Shown: positions 15,738-23,108 of the stretch, in pieces
Layout: the number at the start of each line of letters is the position of its first letter
Numbering within the stretch: the stretch's first letter is position 1
NCBI RefSeq assembly: GCF_000194155.1
Contig: NZ_GL877884.1
Span: 1 to 64,000 of the forward strand
Source: Saccharopolyspora spinosa NRRL 18395
GTDB taxonomy: Bacteria; Actinomycetota; Actinomycetes; Mycobacteriales; Pseudonocardiaceae
Direction of reading: 5' to 3'
DNA: 64,000 nucleotides
Program-made: the position numbers and the translations under genes
The notes under the pieces: generated by a model
Seen by the model: only the letters and a program-made list of their open reading frames with translations
Told to the model about the DNA's origin: nothing
Databases searched by the model: none

Positions 15738-15977
15738 ATGAGCGAGACGATCTACAACCGCATCGCGATGCTGCGGGCCGAACGCGGGATCTCCCGCCGG
15801 CAGCTCTCCGAGGCACTTGGCGTGCACTACCAGACGATCGGCTACCTGGAGCGCGGCGAGTACAGCCCGAGCCTGCACCTGGCGCTGCGCATAGCGGAGC
15901 ACTTCGAGGTCCCGGTCGAGGTGGTGTTCTCCATCCACCCGTTCCCCCGCATCGGCAGCGGCGAACGCACCGCCTGA
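15738..15977 (+). CDS. Small XRE-family transcriptional regulator
   Basis: This 79-residue protein is almost only a helix-turn-helix: IAMLRAERGISRRQLSEALG, then VHYQTIGYLERGEYSPSL. It resembles the short YgzD-like regulators found beside ABC exporters. GGAGGGGACC precedes the ATG. It is the third gene of the exporter operon, 17 bp after the permease, and is a likely local regulator acting at the dyad at 13858-13877. Confidence 0.85.
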   Translation: MSETIYNRIAMLRAERGISRRQLSEALGVHYQTIGYLERGEYSPSLHLALRIAEHFEVPVEVVFSIHPFPRIGSGERTA

Positions 15978-15995
15978 CCGATCCGACAAGGCGCG

Positions 15996-16037
15996 AAGGG
16001 TGCCTTTTGCCGAGTTCACCCGGCAAAAGGCACCCTT
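15996..16037 (+). terminator. Long hairpin terminator after the exporter operon
   Basis: Perfect 17-bp arms (15996-16012 and 16021-16037) with an 8-nt loop start 18 bp after the regulator stop codon. The sequence AAGGGTGCC and the trailing ACCTCG are shared with the hairpins at 23109-23161 and 63559-63611, so it belongs to a repeated family. The remaining bases to 16297 contain a weaker dyad (TCCGGTCCA / TGGACCGG, about 16088-16120) and no gene. Confidence 0.75.
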
Positions 16038-16297
16038 CACCTCGAAAAGACCACCGCCTCCGTGGGCGCCGCCATCCCCGTCGGCCAGTCCGGTCCACAC
16101 TCCGTCCAAAATGGACCGGCTGGGGACGGGGCGGTCGGCTCGCGAGGAGCGCCGTAGCGCCCAGCAACACCACCGTGACTGAGCGCATTTGTGCCGACAT
16201 CGTTGATTTGACCGGTTCTTCAGTTCCGCCGCTGGATGGGTGCTCCGCTGCTTAAGATTCGATCTCGGCACTCTGCCGTTACGCGAATCGGAGGGAC

Positions 16298-16756
16298 ATG
16301 GAGGGGAACATCCTCGATCCGGACAGCGCTCACGAGCGCTTGGCCGCTTGGAAGGACCGGATCGACAAGCTGGCCGCCGACACCCGAGCGATGAGCGAAC
16401 GGCTGCAGGAAGTACGGGTCACCGCGAGTGACCCGAACGGGCTGACCGAGGTCACGATCGACTCGACCGGCGCGTTGGTGGACCTGCGGCTGACCGACCG
16501 GATGCGGCGGACGAGCCCGGACGTCGTCGCTCGCACGATCATGGCGACTCTCGGCGAGGCCAAGAACAAGCTCGCCGACCGGTCGCAGGAGATCATCGCG
16601 GACACGGTGGGCACCGAATCCCCGGCGGCACGGGCGATCGCGGACAGCGTCGGGCAGCACCTGCGGAGCGGTCCGGCCCCGGAAAGCGCCGCCGCTCCCG
16701 GCGATGACGACCAGGACTACGAGACGCACTCCTACCTCGACGAGCGGCGGTGGTGA
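16298..16756 (+). CDS. YbaB/EbfC-like protein of a type VII secretion-linked toxin operon
   Basis: The 152-residue protein has a coiled-coil N-terminus followed by a YbaB-like beta-sheet pattern (GLTEVTIDSTGALVDLRLTD) and a helix. Actinobacterial YbaB paralogues commonly open operons for type VII-secreted proteins, and this one is followed immediately by EspC-like and WXG-like genes. GGAGGGAC precedes ATG. It may act as a chaperone or nucleoid-type binding protein. The acidic tail (APGDDDQDYE) is variable. Confidence 0.75.
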   Translation: MEGNILDPDSAHERLAAWKDRIDKLAADTRAMSERLQEVRVTASDPNGLTEVTIDSTGALVDLRLTDRMRRTSPDVVARTIMATLGEAKNKLADRSQEIIADTVGTESPAARAIADSVGQHLRSGPAPESAAAPGDDDQDYETHSYLDERRW

Positions 16757-16757
16757 C

Positions 16758-17075
16758 ATGGGCGACGGGTACAGCGTCGACGCCGAGCAGTTGCGCACCC
16801 ACGCGAGCAAGGTGTCGGAGATCCAGGCGCGGTTCGGCGCGGTGAAATCCGCCAGCTCGCACATCACGCAGGACGACCAGGCGTACGGGCTGCTGTGCGG
16901 GTGGATTTCCGGCGTGCTGGGGGAACGGCACGCCGACCAGGACGAACTGATCGCGTACGTGGCGGAGAACCTCGAACTCGCCGCGGCGGCGCTGCGCGAC
17001 ACCGCCGACTACTACGAATCCCTCGACAAGGACCACGCCGACCTGATCCGCTCCGCAGGCGAGGGCATGCCATGA
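16758..17075 (+). CDS. EspC-like type VII secretion protein
   Basis: The 105-residue helical protein with the pattern YSVDAEQLRTHASKVSEIQ, LCGWISGVLGERH and ELAAAALRDTADYYESLD matches the ESX/EspC family of small WXG100-related proteins, thought to pair with a larger partner for export. It starts 1 nt after the preceding stop codon and overlaps the next gene by 4 bp (ATGA). It is likely co-secreted with the following proteins. Confidence 0.78.
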   Translation: MGDGYSVDAEQLRTHASKVSEIQARFGAVKSASSHITQDDQAYGLLCGWISGVLGERHADQDELIAYVAENLELAAAALRDTADYYESLDKDHADLIRSAGEGMP

Positions 17076-17773
17076 CCGACAACTCACTGGTCGCCCCCGT
17101 CGAGTCGTCCCGCGAGGCGTGGACCGGCGCCGGGCTGGCCGACAGCATCGAGGGCCTGGTCGATGCGATCAAGAGCGAGGGCTGGGTCGACGACCTGCTG
17201 GCCGGCACGGGCCTCGCGATCGAGGTCGCGGCGAGCGCGCTGGACCCGTTCAGCGCACTGCTTTCCAACGGCCTGGGCTGGGTCATGGAGTACTTCGAGC
17301 CGCTGCGGGAGATGCTGGACGAGCTGACCGGCAAGCCGGACGTCGTCATGTCGCACGCCTCGACGTGGAACAACATGGCCCAGGAACTCGGCTCCGTGGC
17401 TGAGGACCTGCGCGCGAGCGTCGAGGCGGACGTATCCGGCTGGCACGGCGAGGCCGCGGACGCCTACCGCCGCCTGATGGGCAACAACGTGGAGGCCGTC
17501 GGAGGGCTGGCCGCGATCTCCGCGGCGATGGCGGAGGCCACCCAGGGCGCGGGCGGTTTGGTGGAGCAGACCCGCGAAATCGTTCGCGACCTGATCGCCG
17601 ACCTGGTGGCCAGGGTGATCGTGTGGGCGGTCGAGGCGATCTTCGTGGTCACTATCCCGGTCGTCGCGGCGCAGATCGCCGCCGCGGTGGTCAAGTGGGC
17701 CGCGCGCATCTTCACCTACACCACGGCCCTGATCACCAGCCTGACCAACCTCAACCAGCTGCTCAACGATTAG
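17072..17773 (+). CDS. WXG100-like protein with a hydrophobic tail
   Basis: The 233-residue protein has a long helical WXG-type region, with MSHASTWNNMAQELGSVAE and VSGWHGEAADAYRRLMG (about residues 90-135), whose W-H-G plays the WXG turn. Then come helices and a hydrophobic segment (about 185-215, VVTIPVVAAQIAAAVVKW). This is the export and trunk part usually found at the N-terminus of actinobacterial polymorphic toxins, here as a separate protein. The toxin gene follows after 9 bp, which suggests that the two polypeptides act together, by inference. Confidence 0.78.
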   Translation: MTDNSLVAPVESSREAWTGAGLADSIEGLVDAIKSEGWVDDLLAGTGLAIEVAASALDPFSALLSNGLGWVMEYFEPLREMLDELTGKPDVVMSHASTWNNMAQELGSVAEDLRASVEADVSGWHGEAADAYRRLMGNNVEAVGGLAAISAAMAEATQGAGGLVEQTREIVRDLIADLVARVIVWAVEAIFVVTIPVVAAQIAAAVVKWAARIFTYTTALITSLTNLNQLLND

Positions 17774-17782
17774 GCGGGCGCG

Positions 17783-18481
17783 ATGCGATTCCTCAGGTTC
17801 CTCGCCCTCGCCGTTTGGTTCGGGCTGCACAGCACCAAAACCCCGAACGGCCCCGGCGGAACCCCCCGCGGCAAGAAGAACCAGCCGACGAAGGTCGGCA
17901 ACGTCGACGCCGGCAAGGGCGCCAAGAGCGCCATCAGGGCCACCAAGGAATACGCCGGCAAGGGTCGGGCCGAACAGGGCGATCAATCCACCAACCCGAC
18001 CGATCCCTCCGACCCCACGAAGACCGATCCCAAAGCCCAGCAGAAGCAGGCCCTCATCGAGGAAGCCCAGGCGCAGGGGATCAAGATCAGCGCGGACCGG
18101 GTCGTGGAGATCGGCAAGGACCCCAACGGGAAGATCGTCTTCCTCGAAGAGGGCAAAGGCGGCCAGCGCGGGGCCGGGCTGGAGCACATCTACGAAGAAC
18201 ACGGGAGCCAGTTCGAGCAAGCCGGGATCCCCAAGGAAGACGTGCCGGATCTAGTCCACAAAGCGGCGACGGAAGGCGAATACACCGGGTACACCCAGGG
18301 AAAGGCGCCCGGTCGCCCAATCTACGAGGTCGAGCACAACGGCCAGAAGCAGTACGTCGCGGTAAGCGTCGGCAGCAATGGATTCATCGTCGGAGCCAAT
18401 ATGAGAAGCGGCGATGATCCGTTCAAGGGAGCCCAGAAAGATCCCAAGTCAGAGACCAATCCGAACCACCGGGGATATTAG
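17783..18481 (+). CDS. Polymorphic toxin with a C-terminal putative RNase domain
   Basis: The 232-residue protein has a hydrophobic N-terminus (MRFLRFLALAVWFGLH), a low-complexity Pro/Thr/Lys linker (about 18-90) and a compact C-terminal domain (about 100-210). That domain includes GLEHIYEEHGSQF (His135, Glu138, His140), RPIYEVEHNGQKQYVAVSV and SNGFIVGANMRS. A His-rich helix followed by beta strands ending GFIV-x-AN is reminiscent of BECR-fold nucleases (barnase/EndoU/colicin type), so an RNA-cleaving toxin is likely but unproven. The cognate immunity gene starts 3 bp later. A divergent copy of the toxin domain is fused to an immunity domain at 18848-19471. Confidence 0.72.
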   Translation: MRFLRFLALAVWFGLHSTKTPNGPGGTPRGKKNQPTKVGNVDAGKGAKSAIRATKEYAGKGRAEQGDQSTNPTDPSDPTKTDPKAQQKQALIEEAQAQGIKISADRVVEIGKDPNGKIVFLEEGKGGQRGAGLEHIYEEHGSQFEQAGIPKEDVPDLVHKAATEGEYTGYTQGKAPGRPIYEVEHNGQKQYVAVSVGSNGFIVGANMRSGDDPFKGAQKDPKSETNPNHRGY

Positions 18482-18483
18482 CG

Positions 18484-18855
18484 ATGAACCAAGCGGAAAC
18501 CCTGCTCTCGGTGCGTATCTCGCCGGAATGGCGAACGGGTCCGCTCTGGGTCACCACCAGCGCGGATCGCTTCGAGGGTAACGCCGAGCCCGAAGACCTG
18601 GCGGAGAAGTTCGGCGTATCCGTGGAACTCGTGGCCGAATTGAACGAGTGGGATGACGAATTCCAGCAGATCTGGGATCCGGCCGACCCCGCTTCTGCGG
18701 AATTCCCCAGCGAAGAAGCGGAAGTTCGCTGGGAGGAGCGCGGCAGGCGACTGGCGGAAAAACTGGCCGCCGAACTCGGACCGAGCGTCCGGGTAAGCTA
18801 CTACAAGGAAATCATCCAGGCTGGCGCGGCGGACAGAGAACGGGACGATGACTGA
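18484..18855 (+). CDS. Immunity protein for the adjacent toxin
   Basis: The 123-residue acidic protein is placed immediately after the toxin gene, where immunity genes sit. It has the pattern SVRISPEWRTGPLWV, SVELVAELNEWDDEFQQIW and RRLAEKLAAELGPSVRV. The same pattern recurs in the C-terminal half of the next gene, which supports a conserved domain. No named immunity family was recognised. Its stop overlaps the next gene by 8 bp. Confidence 0.75.
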   Translation: MNQAETLLSVRISPEWRTGPLWVTTSADRFEGNAEPEDLAEKFGVSVELVAELNEWDDEFQQIWDPADPASAEFPSEEAEVRWEERGRRLAEKLAAELGPSVRVSYYKEIIQAGAADRERDDD

Positions 18856-19471
18856 ATCAGGCGCGGATTTGATCAGGAACCGCCACGGCGCGGACTTCGC
18901 GCGGTGCGGCGTCAGCGGCGACCTGATCAACAAGCTGGTCATGCACGTCGCGACCAGCGGAACCGAGGCGGCCCGGGTCGTCGGCCACAACCGTCCGGCC
19001 TACGTCGTCGAATTCGGCGGCAAGCGGATTCCGGTCGCGCTCAGCATCGCCGCCAGCGGCTATGTGATCTCCGCGCATCCCGAGCCGCTGGCCCGCGTCG
19101 ACGGTTCGCAGTGGCCTCCGGCGGGAAGCCGTCCGACCAGCGTCCGGCTCGGCGCCGAATGGGGAGCCGGGCCGTTCTGGGTCCGCTTCGGCCCAGAGAA
19201 GGCGGTCGCCGCGAACTACCTGCCGGACGAGATCCGGGACGTGCTCGACCTCCCGGCCGACCTGCTGCTGGACATCGCCCGCTGGGACCACGACTACCAG
19301 GGCATCCTCGACCAGAACTACCCGCCCGACTCGGCGTTCGCCTCCGAGGATGCCGCGCTGAACTTCCGGCGCACCGGGCTCACCCTGGCCAAGCGCCTCG
19401 CCGCCGCGCTGCCGCCGGGGCTCGTCGTCGAGTACGCGGAGAACTTCGGCGACCGCATCCTCACCATGTGA
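18848..19471 (+). CDS. Toxin-domain remnant fused to an immunity-protein paralogue
   Basis: This 207-residue protein joins two modules seen separately upstream. Residues about 4-80 align with the toxin C-terminal domain: RHGADF aligns with EEHGSQF, LINKLVMHVATSG with VPDLVHKAATEG, RPAYVVEFGGKRIPVALSI with RPIYEVEHNGQKQYVAVSV, and SGYVISAHPE with NGFIVGANMR. The first His of the toxin motif HIYEEH is missing. Residues about 97-198 align with the immunity protein: SVRLGAEWGAGPFWV, DIARWDHDYQGILD and TLAKRLAAALPPGLVVEY. It begins inside the immunity gene. It may be a recombination product kept as an immunity protein, a decoy that binds partners, or a neutralised toxin. The module assignment is seen in the sequence; the function is inference. 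Confidence 0.7.
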   Translation: MTESGADLIRNRHGADFARCGVSGDLINKLVMHVATSGTEAARVVGHNRPAYVVEFGGKRIPVALSIAASGYVISAHPEPLARVDGSQWPPAGSRPTSVRLGAEWGAGPFWVRFGPEKAVAANYLPDEIRDVLDLPADLLLDIARWDHDYQGILDQNYPPDSAFASEDAALNFRRTGLTLAKRLAAALPPGLVVEYAENFGDRILTM

Positions 19472-19482
19472 GCGCACGCGAA

Positions 19483-19511
19483 GCCGTCGGGCGAGCAAGC
19501 CGCCCGACGGC
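19483..19511. terminator. Bidirectional terminator between convergent genes
   Basis: Perfect 11-bp arms (19483-19493 and 19501-19511) with a 7-nt loop lie between the toxin-immunity fusion gene (+) and the reductase gene (-). Confidence 0.7.
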
Positions 19512-19532
19512 CCTTCGCCTCGCCAGAGCAGT

Positions 19533-20405
19533 TCAGAACTGCTTGGTGAGCCAGGTTTCGAAGGTCATCAGGTCGGGATGGGCTCGGCGCAGGGCCGGGA
19601 TGTCCACCGTCAGGTCCAGCTCGTTGATCGCGGAGTAAGCGCGGTAGAGGACGGGGTTCTGCTCGCGCAGGGGCTCCAGCGGAAGTTCGACGTGGCGGAG
19701 TTCCCGGCCGGTCGCCCGGGACAGCGCGGCGGCGATCTCCGGCGGCGTCAACGAATCCCCGGCGATCTCCACCGCCCGGCCGACGTATTCGTCGGGGTTC
19801 TCGAAGGCCAGCGCGGCGAACGCGCCGATGTCTTCCAGCGCGATCAGGGGCTGCGACACGTCGGCCCTGATCGCGCTCACCAACTCGCCGTCCGTGGCAG
19901 CCTGCCCCGGCATCATCGCGAGGTAGTTCTCCATGAACGCCACCGGCCGCAGCATCGTGGCGGGTATGCCAAGCGCGCGGATGTGCTCCTCGATCGCCCA
20001 CTTGTTGTCCAGGGTCGGGGAGCCGATCCGCTGGTCCGCGTTGGTCGCCGAGGCGTAGACGAGGTGCCGCACCCCGGCGGCCCTCGCCGCGTCGGCGACG
20101 TTCTTGCCCCACCCGATCTCCTTCTCGTTCGTCAGGTCGGGCGTCAGCTCGGGCGTGATGAAGGTCGGTTGGACGCTGAAAGCGCCGTGCACGCTCCGCA
20201 TCGCGTCCTCCAGCGCCGCCTGATCGCCCATGTCTCCCTCGACCAGTTCCACACCGGCCTCGGCGAGCCGCCGCGCGGCGGCGCTGGACGCGCTGCGGGT
20301 GAATGCCCGAACCCGCCAGCCCCGCTTGAGCAGCTGTGCGGCGGTGGCGCCGCCCTGCTGCCCGGTGGCTCCGACGACCAGTACGACCTCGTCTGCTGTG
20401 GACAA
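19533..20405 (-). CDS. NmrA-like NAD(P)-binding oxidoreductase
   Basis: The 290-residue Rossmann-fold protein has the nucleotide motif VLVVGATGQQGGATAAQLL at its N-terminus, LVEGDMGDQAALEDAM near 60, LVYASATNAD near 125 and IALEDIGAFAALAF near 195. These are typical of NmrA/QOR2-like atypical short-chain dehydrogenases that reduce quinones or sense NADP. GGAGG five bases before TTG 20405 supports a TTG start. It is divergent from a TetR gene with paired repeats between them, so TetR control is likely. Confidence 0.82.
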   Translation of the reverse strand: MSTADEVVLVVGATGQQGGATAAQLLKRGWRVRAFTRSASSAAARRLAEAGVELVEGDMGDQAALEDAMRSVHGAFSVQPTFITPELTPDLTNEKEIGWGKNVADAARAAGVRHLVYASATNADQRIGSPTLDNKWAIEEHIRALGIPATMLRPVAFMENYLAMMPGQAATDGELVSAIRADVSQPLIALEDIGAFAALAFENPDEYVGRAVEIAGDSLTPPEIAAALSRATGRELRHVELPLEPLREQNPVLYRAYSAINELDLTVDIPALRRAHPDLMTFETWLTKQF

Positions 20406-20432
20406 TTCTGCCTCCGCATCAACGGGCACAAC

Positions 20433-20479
20433 CGGAACGTGCGCCCCGGTTCGCAATATACGGAACGTGCGCCCCGGTT
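20433..20479. promoter_or_regulatory. Paired 19-bp operator-like direct repeats
   Basis: The 19-bp sequence CGGAACGTGCGCCCCGGTT occurs at 20433-20451 and 20461-20479, one every 28 bp, between the divergent reductase and TetR genes. The first copy, preceded by AAC, also forms the inverted repeat AACCGG / CCGGTT. These are the likely binding sites of the TetR regulator, controlling both genes. Confidence 0.65.
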
Positions 20480-20505
20480 GTCCACGGGAGCGGTAGGCTC
20501 GACTT

Positions 20506-21078
20506 GTGACCACCAAGGACGCCTCGGGAAAGCGGCTGCGCGCGGACGCCCAGCGCAACCGGGAACGGGTCCTGGCCGCGGCCCAGGAGCTGTTCGCCGC
20601 CGAAGGCCTGGCCGTCCCCCTGGACGACATCGCCCGCCGGGCCGGCGTCGGGCCCGGCACCGTCTACCGCCACTTCCCCACCAAGGAAGCACTCTTCGCG
20701 GCGGTCGTGGTGGAGCGGATCCAGCGGATGGTCGAGGAGGCCCGCGACCACGCGACGGCCGACGATCCCGGCCAGGCGTTCTACGACTACTTCCAGCGAG
20801 TGATCGAATACGCCGCGCTGAACAAGGACATCTGCGACGCGCTGGAATCGACGGGCCAGCAACCGCAGACGACCTGCCAGGAAAGCGACTTCGACAACGC
20901 CATCGGCACCCTCCTGGCACGCGCGCAACAGGCAGGCGCAGTCCGCGTCGACGTCACGACGGCCGAGGTGCGATCGCTGATCGTGGGAGCCCTGAACATG
21001 TACCGCCGCGCAGTGGCCGAGCAACGCCCGGCGAACGAACTAGCGATTCTCTACGCAGGCCTCCGCCCGCTCAGCTGA
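20506..21078 (+). CDS. TetR-family transcriptional regulator
   Basis: The 190-residue regulator has an N-terminal helix-turn-helix (about residues 12-60): RVLAAAQELFAAEGLAV, DIARRAGVGPGTVYRHFPTK. The C-terminal ligand domain resembles the TetR subclass that often sits divergent from NmrA-like reductases. It is predicted to repress the reductase and itself through the two 19-bp repeats upstream. The GTG start is at 20506. Confidence 0.9.
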   Translation: MTTKDASGKRLRADAQRNRERVLAAAQELFAAEGLAVPLDDIARRAGVGPGTVYRHFPTKEALFAAVVVERIQRMVEEARDHATADDPGQAFYDYFQRVIEYAALNKDICDALESTGQQPQTTCQESDFDNAIGTLLARAQQAGAVRVDVTTAEVRSLIVGALNMYRRAVAEQRPANELAILYAGLRPLS

Positions 21079-21190
21079 TCTCGGAGCAGCGGTCCGCCGG
21101 GGGGGGTGGCCGGGCGCTGGGTCGGGGGCGGAGCGCCCGGCCACCATGAGGCCCGGCGAGGGAGGGGATGCGCCGGACCAGGTCTCGCAG

Positions 21191-21409
21191 TCAGATGCGC
21201 AAGCGCGCAAGGGTCTCGGTATCGAGGTGGTGCCGCCCGGTGGCCACCGCTTCCCGATGTCGCTCTGCCTGGACATCGTCGATCAACTGCCACACATTCA
21301 GCGCACCCTCACCCGCACCGCTGTGCTGCGCACGCGGAACACGGACCAGCAGCATGCTCGCGATCAGCACGTTGACCAGGACAAGAGTGCTCACCTGAAG
21401 CCAGAACAT
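21191..21409 (-). CDS. Small membrane protein of unknown function
   Basis: The 72-residue protein starts with a transmembrane helix (MFWLQVSTLVLVNVLIASML), then a short soluble tail with many charged residues and a helix (LNVWQLIDDVQAERHREAV). A strong GAGGAG ribosome binding site lies 5 nt upstream of ATG 21409, and the reading frame has normal high-GC codon use. The N-terminus acts either as an anchor or an uncleaved signal. No family was recognised. It stands alone between the TetR gene and a miniature inverted-repeat element. Confidence 0.6.
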   Translation of the reverse strand: MFWLQVSTLVLVNVLIASMLLVRVPRAQHSGAGEGALNVWQLIDDVQAERHREAVATGRHHLDTETLARLRI

Positions 21410-21460
21410 GATTTCTCCTCATAGTTGCGGGATGCATTTGCAGTGGCCAGGGCCCATGCG

Positions 21461-21656
21461 CACTTTTTGCTGCTATAGACCCATTTTGGATGCGTTACAG
21501 CATCGTCGTGGCTATGTCGGTGATCGGTGGATGAGGCGAACGGCCTGTTTGTTGCGCCTATTGGCGCGAACGGTCCGTTCGCTTCACTCCAGCGATGCCA
21601 GATACATCACCGCCGCACAACGAGTTCCCAAACAGCGTCTATAGCAACAAAAAGTG
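21461..21656. mobile_element. MITE-like 196-bp element with 20-bp terminal inverted repeats
   Basis: The ends 21461-21480 and 21637-21656 are inverted copies matching at 19 of 20 bases (CACTTTTTGCTGCTATAGAC at the left end). The interior contains further dyads such as GCGCCTATTGGCGC and GAACGGTCCGTTC and no real gene. No clear target duplication is visible at the flanks. Small size, long inverted ends and no coding capacity fit a miniature inverted-repeat transposable element, or a large structured terminator. Confidence 0.55.
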
Positions 21657-21657
21657 A

Positions 21658-21891
21658 TCACGGCCCGGTGCCCCACCGCGAGCTGATGCGGTGCCAGCAG
21701 TCCAAGCAGGTGTCCTCGTCGATCTACTCCGTCTCGGGCGGCAGCCGCTGCACCTGCCACGCCTCCACCCCAACCCCGCAGAACGACGTCACCGCCGCAT
21801 GCGGCTCAGCCCGCTTCGCGGCCACGCCGAAGGCGTGCCGCCCAACCCCCACCGGCCGCCAAAACCAGTCCACCCCGAAACTTTCGAACAT
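21658..21891 (-). pseudogene. Small zinc-ribbon-type gene interrupted by TAG
   Basis: On the minus strand an ATG at 21891, preceded by GGGAG, opens a frame beginning MFESFGVDWFWRPVGVG, with SFCGVGV further on. It meets TAG at 21726-21724 after 55 codons. In the same frame beyond the TAG is IDEDTCLDCWHRISSRWG, so the His/Cys/CxxC zinc-ribbon pattern would be completed if the TAG were TGG. It then stops at 21658. It resembles small regulator-associated zinc-finger proteins of this bacterial family. It is most likely a recent nonsense pseudogene or carries a sequence error. Confidence 0.5.
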
Positions 21892-22009
21892 CGCATCTCC
21901 CGACTTATTGCAATCCCACTTTACTGTGATTGATGCGTCTCATGAGGCGCAAGCTAAACGATCAACAACCATGCGAACGGGTTAGGCTGCGGAGCACAGA
22001 TCAAATGCG

Positions 22010-22891
22010 ATGCTCTACGGCATGCCAACACCGACTGTCCGGCGACTGCTCGTAGGTCATCTCTTGCGTCACGCTCGGGAGCAGACCGGTCTCGACCTCG
22101 ATGCCGCCGGCAAGCTCATCGGGAAGACCAACAGCACGATGAGCAGGATCGAACGCGGCCAAACCGCACTGCCGCAGCATGTGTTGAAGAAACTCGCGAA
22201 CGCGTACGAGCAGCATGCACCGAACGCCATCGACTTGGACGAACTGCTCGATCTGGCACGCGGGAGCCAGGATCGTGGTCGATGGTCCGGCTATCGGTCC
22301 GTGTACTCCAAGTACTTCCGCATGGCAGTGGATCTCGAAGCTGATGCCATCTCGATCTTCCAGTACCAGACCGAGATCGTGCCGGGCTTGCTTCAAACTG
22401 AGCAGTACATCCGCGCGCTTTTCACCACCGCACAGCTGCAGCTCAGCGATCAGTCCACTGAGGATGCGGTGGAAGCACGGCTCGAACGCCAATCCGTCTT
22501 GACCAAGCCGAAAGCGCCACAGGTCAGCTTCGTACTCTCCGAGTCCTCACTCCGCCGCCGCGTGGGCGATCGGGAGCTGATGGTCACGCAGCTCCACCAC
22601 ACCGCAGAAATCGCGCGACTCCGCAACGTTCAGATCCAGGTTCTTCCGTTCGCCGCAGCAACAGCACCGCGTGCGACCCATGACTTCAACCTGTTCCGCG
22701 TGCCGTCGCCTGGCAATGCCGGCCCGCTTGAGTTCGTCTACGTAGAAGACTTCACAGATGGTCGCTACCTCGACGGACACGACGATGTGCACGCATACAC
22801 TCTGCTGTGGCAACAACTTGTGGCGGCAGCGCTGGACCCGGTGGAGTCCGAAAAATTCATCTTGCGCGTCGCGGACGAGTTCGCTCGATGA
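22010..22891 (+). CDS. XRE-family regulator with DUF5753 domain
   Basis: The 293-residue protein has an N-terminal helix-turn-helix (HLLRHAREQTGLDLDAAGKL, then TNSTMSRIERGQT) and the large C-terminal DUF5753 sensor domain (about 95-285, including QTEIVPGLLQTEQYIRAL and QIQVLPFAAATAPR). This class is widespread in actinobacteria and is normally paired with a DUF397 protein, as here; such pairs influence development and may act as toxin-antitoxin-like or regulator/anti-regulator couples. The start is ATG 22010 or 22022. Spacing to the DUF397 gene is 17 bp. Confidence 0.9.
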   Translation: MLYGMPTPTVRRLLVGHLLRHAREQTGLDLDAAGKLIGKTNSTMSRIERGQTALPQHVLKKLANAYEQHAPNAIDLDELLDLARGSQDRGRWSGYRSVYSKYFRMAVDLEADAISIFQYQTEIVPGLLQTEQYIRALFTTAQLQLSDQSTEDAVEARLERQSVLTKPKAPQVSFVLSESSLRRRVGDRELMVTQLHHTAEIARLRNVQIQVLPFAAATAPRATHDFNLFRVPSPGNAGPLEFVYVEDFTDGRYLDGHDDVHAYTLLWQQLVAAALDPVESEKFILRVADEFAR

Positions 22892-22908
22892 AACCGTGGA
22901 GGCCCGCG

Positions 22909-23091
22909 ATGAACGGCTGGCGGAAGTCCAGTTATAGCCCACACAACAACAACTGCGTCGAGGTCGGTGTTGGCTTCGACGCCGTCGGGATTCGGGACAC
23001 GAAGGATCGAGACGGCGGACACTTAGTCGTCGGTCCTGCTCAGTGGCAGGCGTTCCTGCGTGCCGTCAAGAACGACGTGCTCGACACCTGA
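22909..23091 (+). CDS. DUF397 protein
   Basis: This 60-residue protein has the hallmark WRKSSYS-x-NNNCVEV, VGIRDTKDRDGGHLVV and QWQAFLRAVK. GGAGG six bases before ATG 22909 makes this start better than ATG 22888, which overlaps the stop of the XRE gene. DUF397 proteins are small partners of DUF5753 regulators. Confidence 0.9.
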   Translation: MNGWRKSSYSPHNNNCVEVGVGFDAVGIRDTKDRDGGHLVVGPAQWQAFLRAVKNDVLDT

Positions 23092-23108
23092 ACCACCCGA
23101 TCTGGTGA

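Noticed and set aside
19578-21149. Plus-strand frame of more than 500 codons
   Set aside because: It is antisense to the NmrA-like reductase and out of frame with the TetR gene, which has clear motifs.
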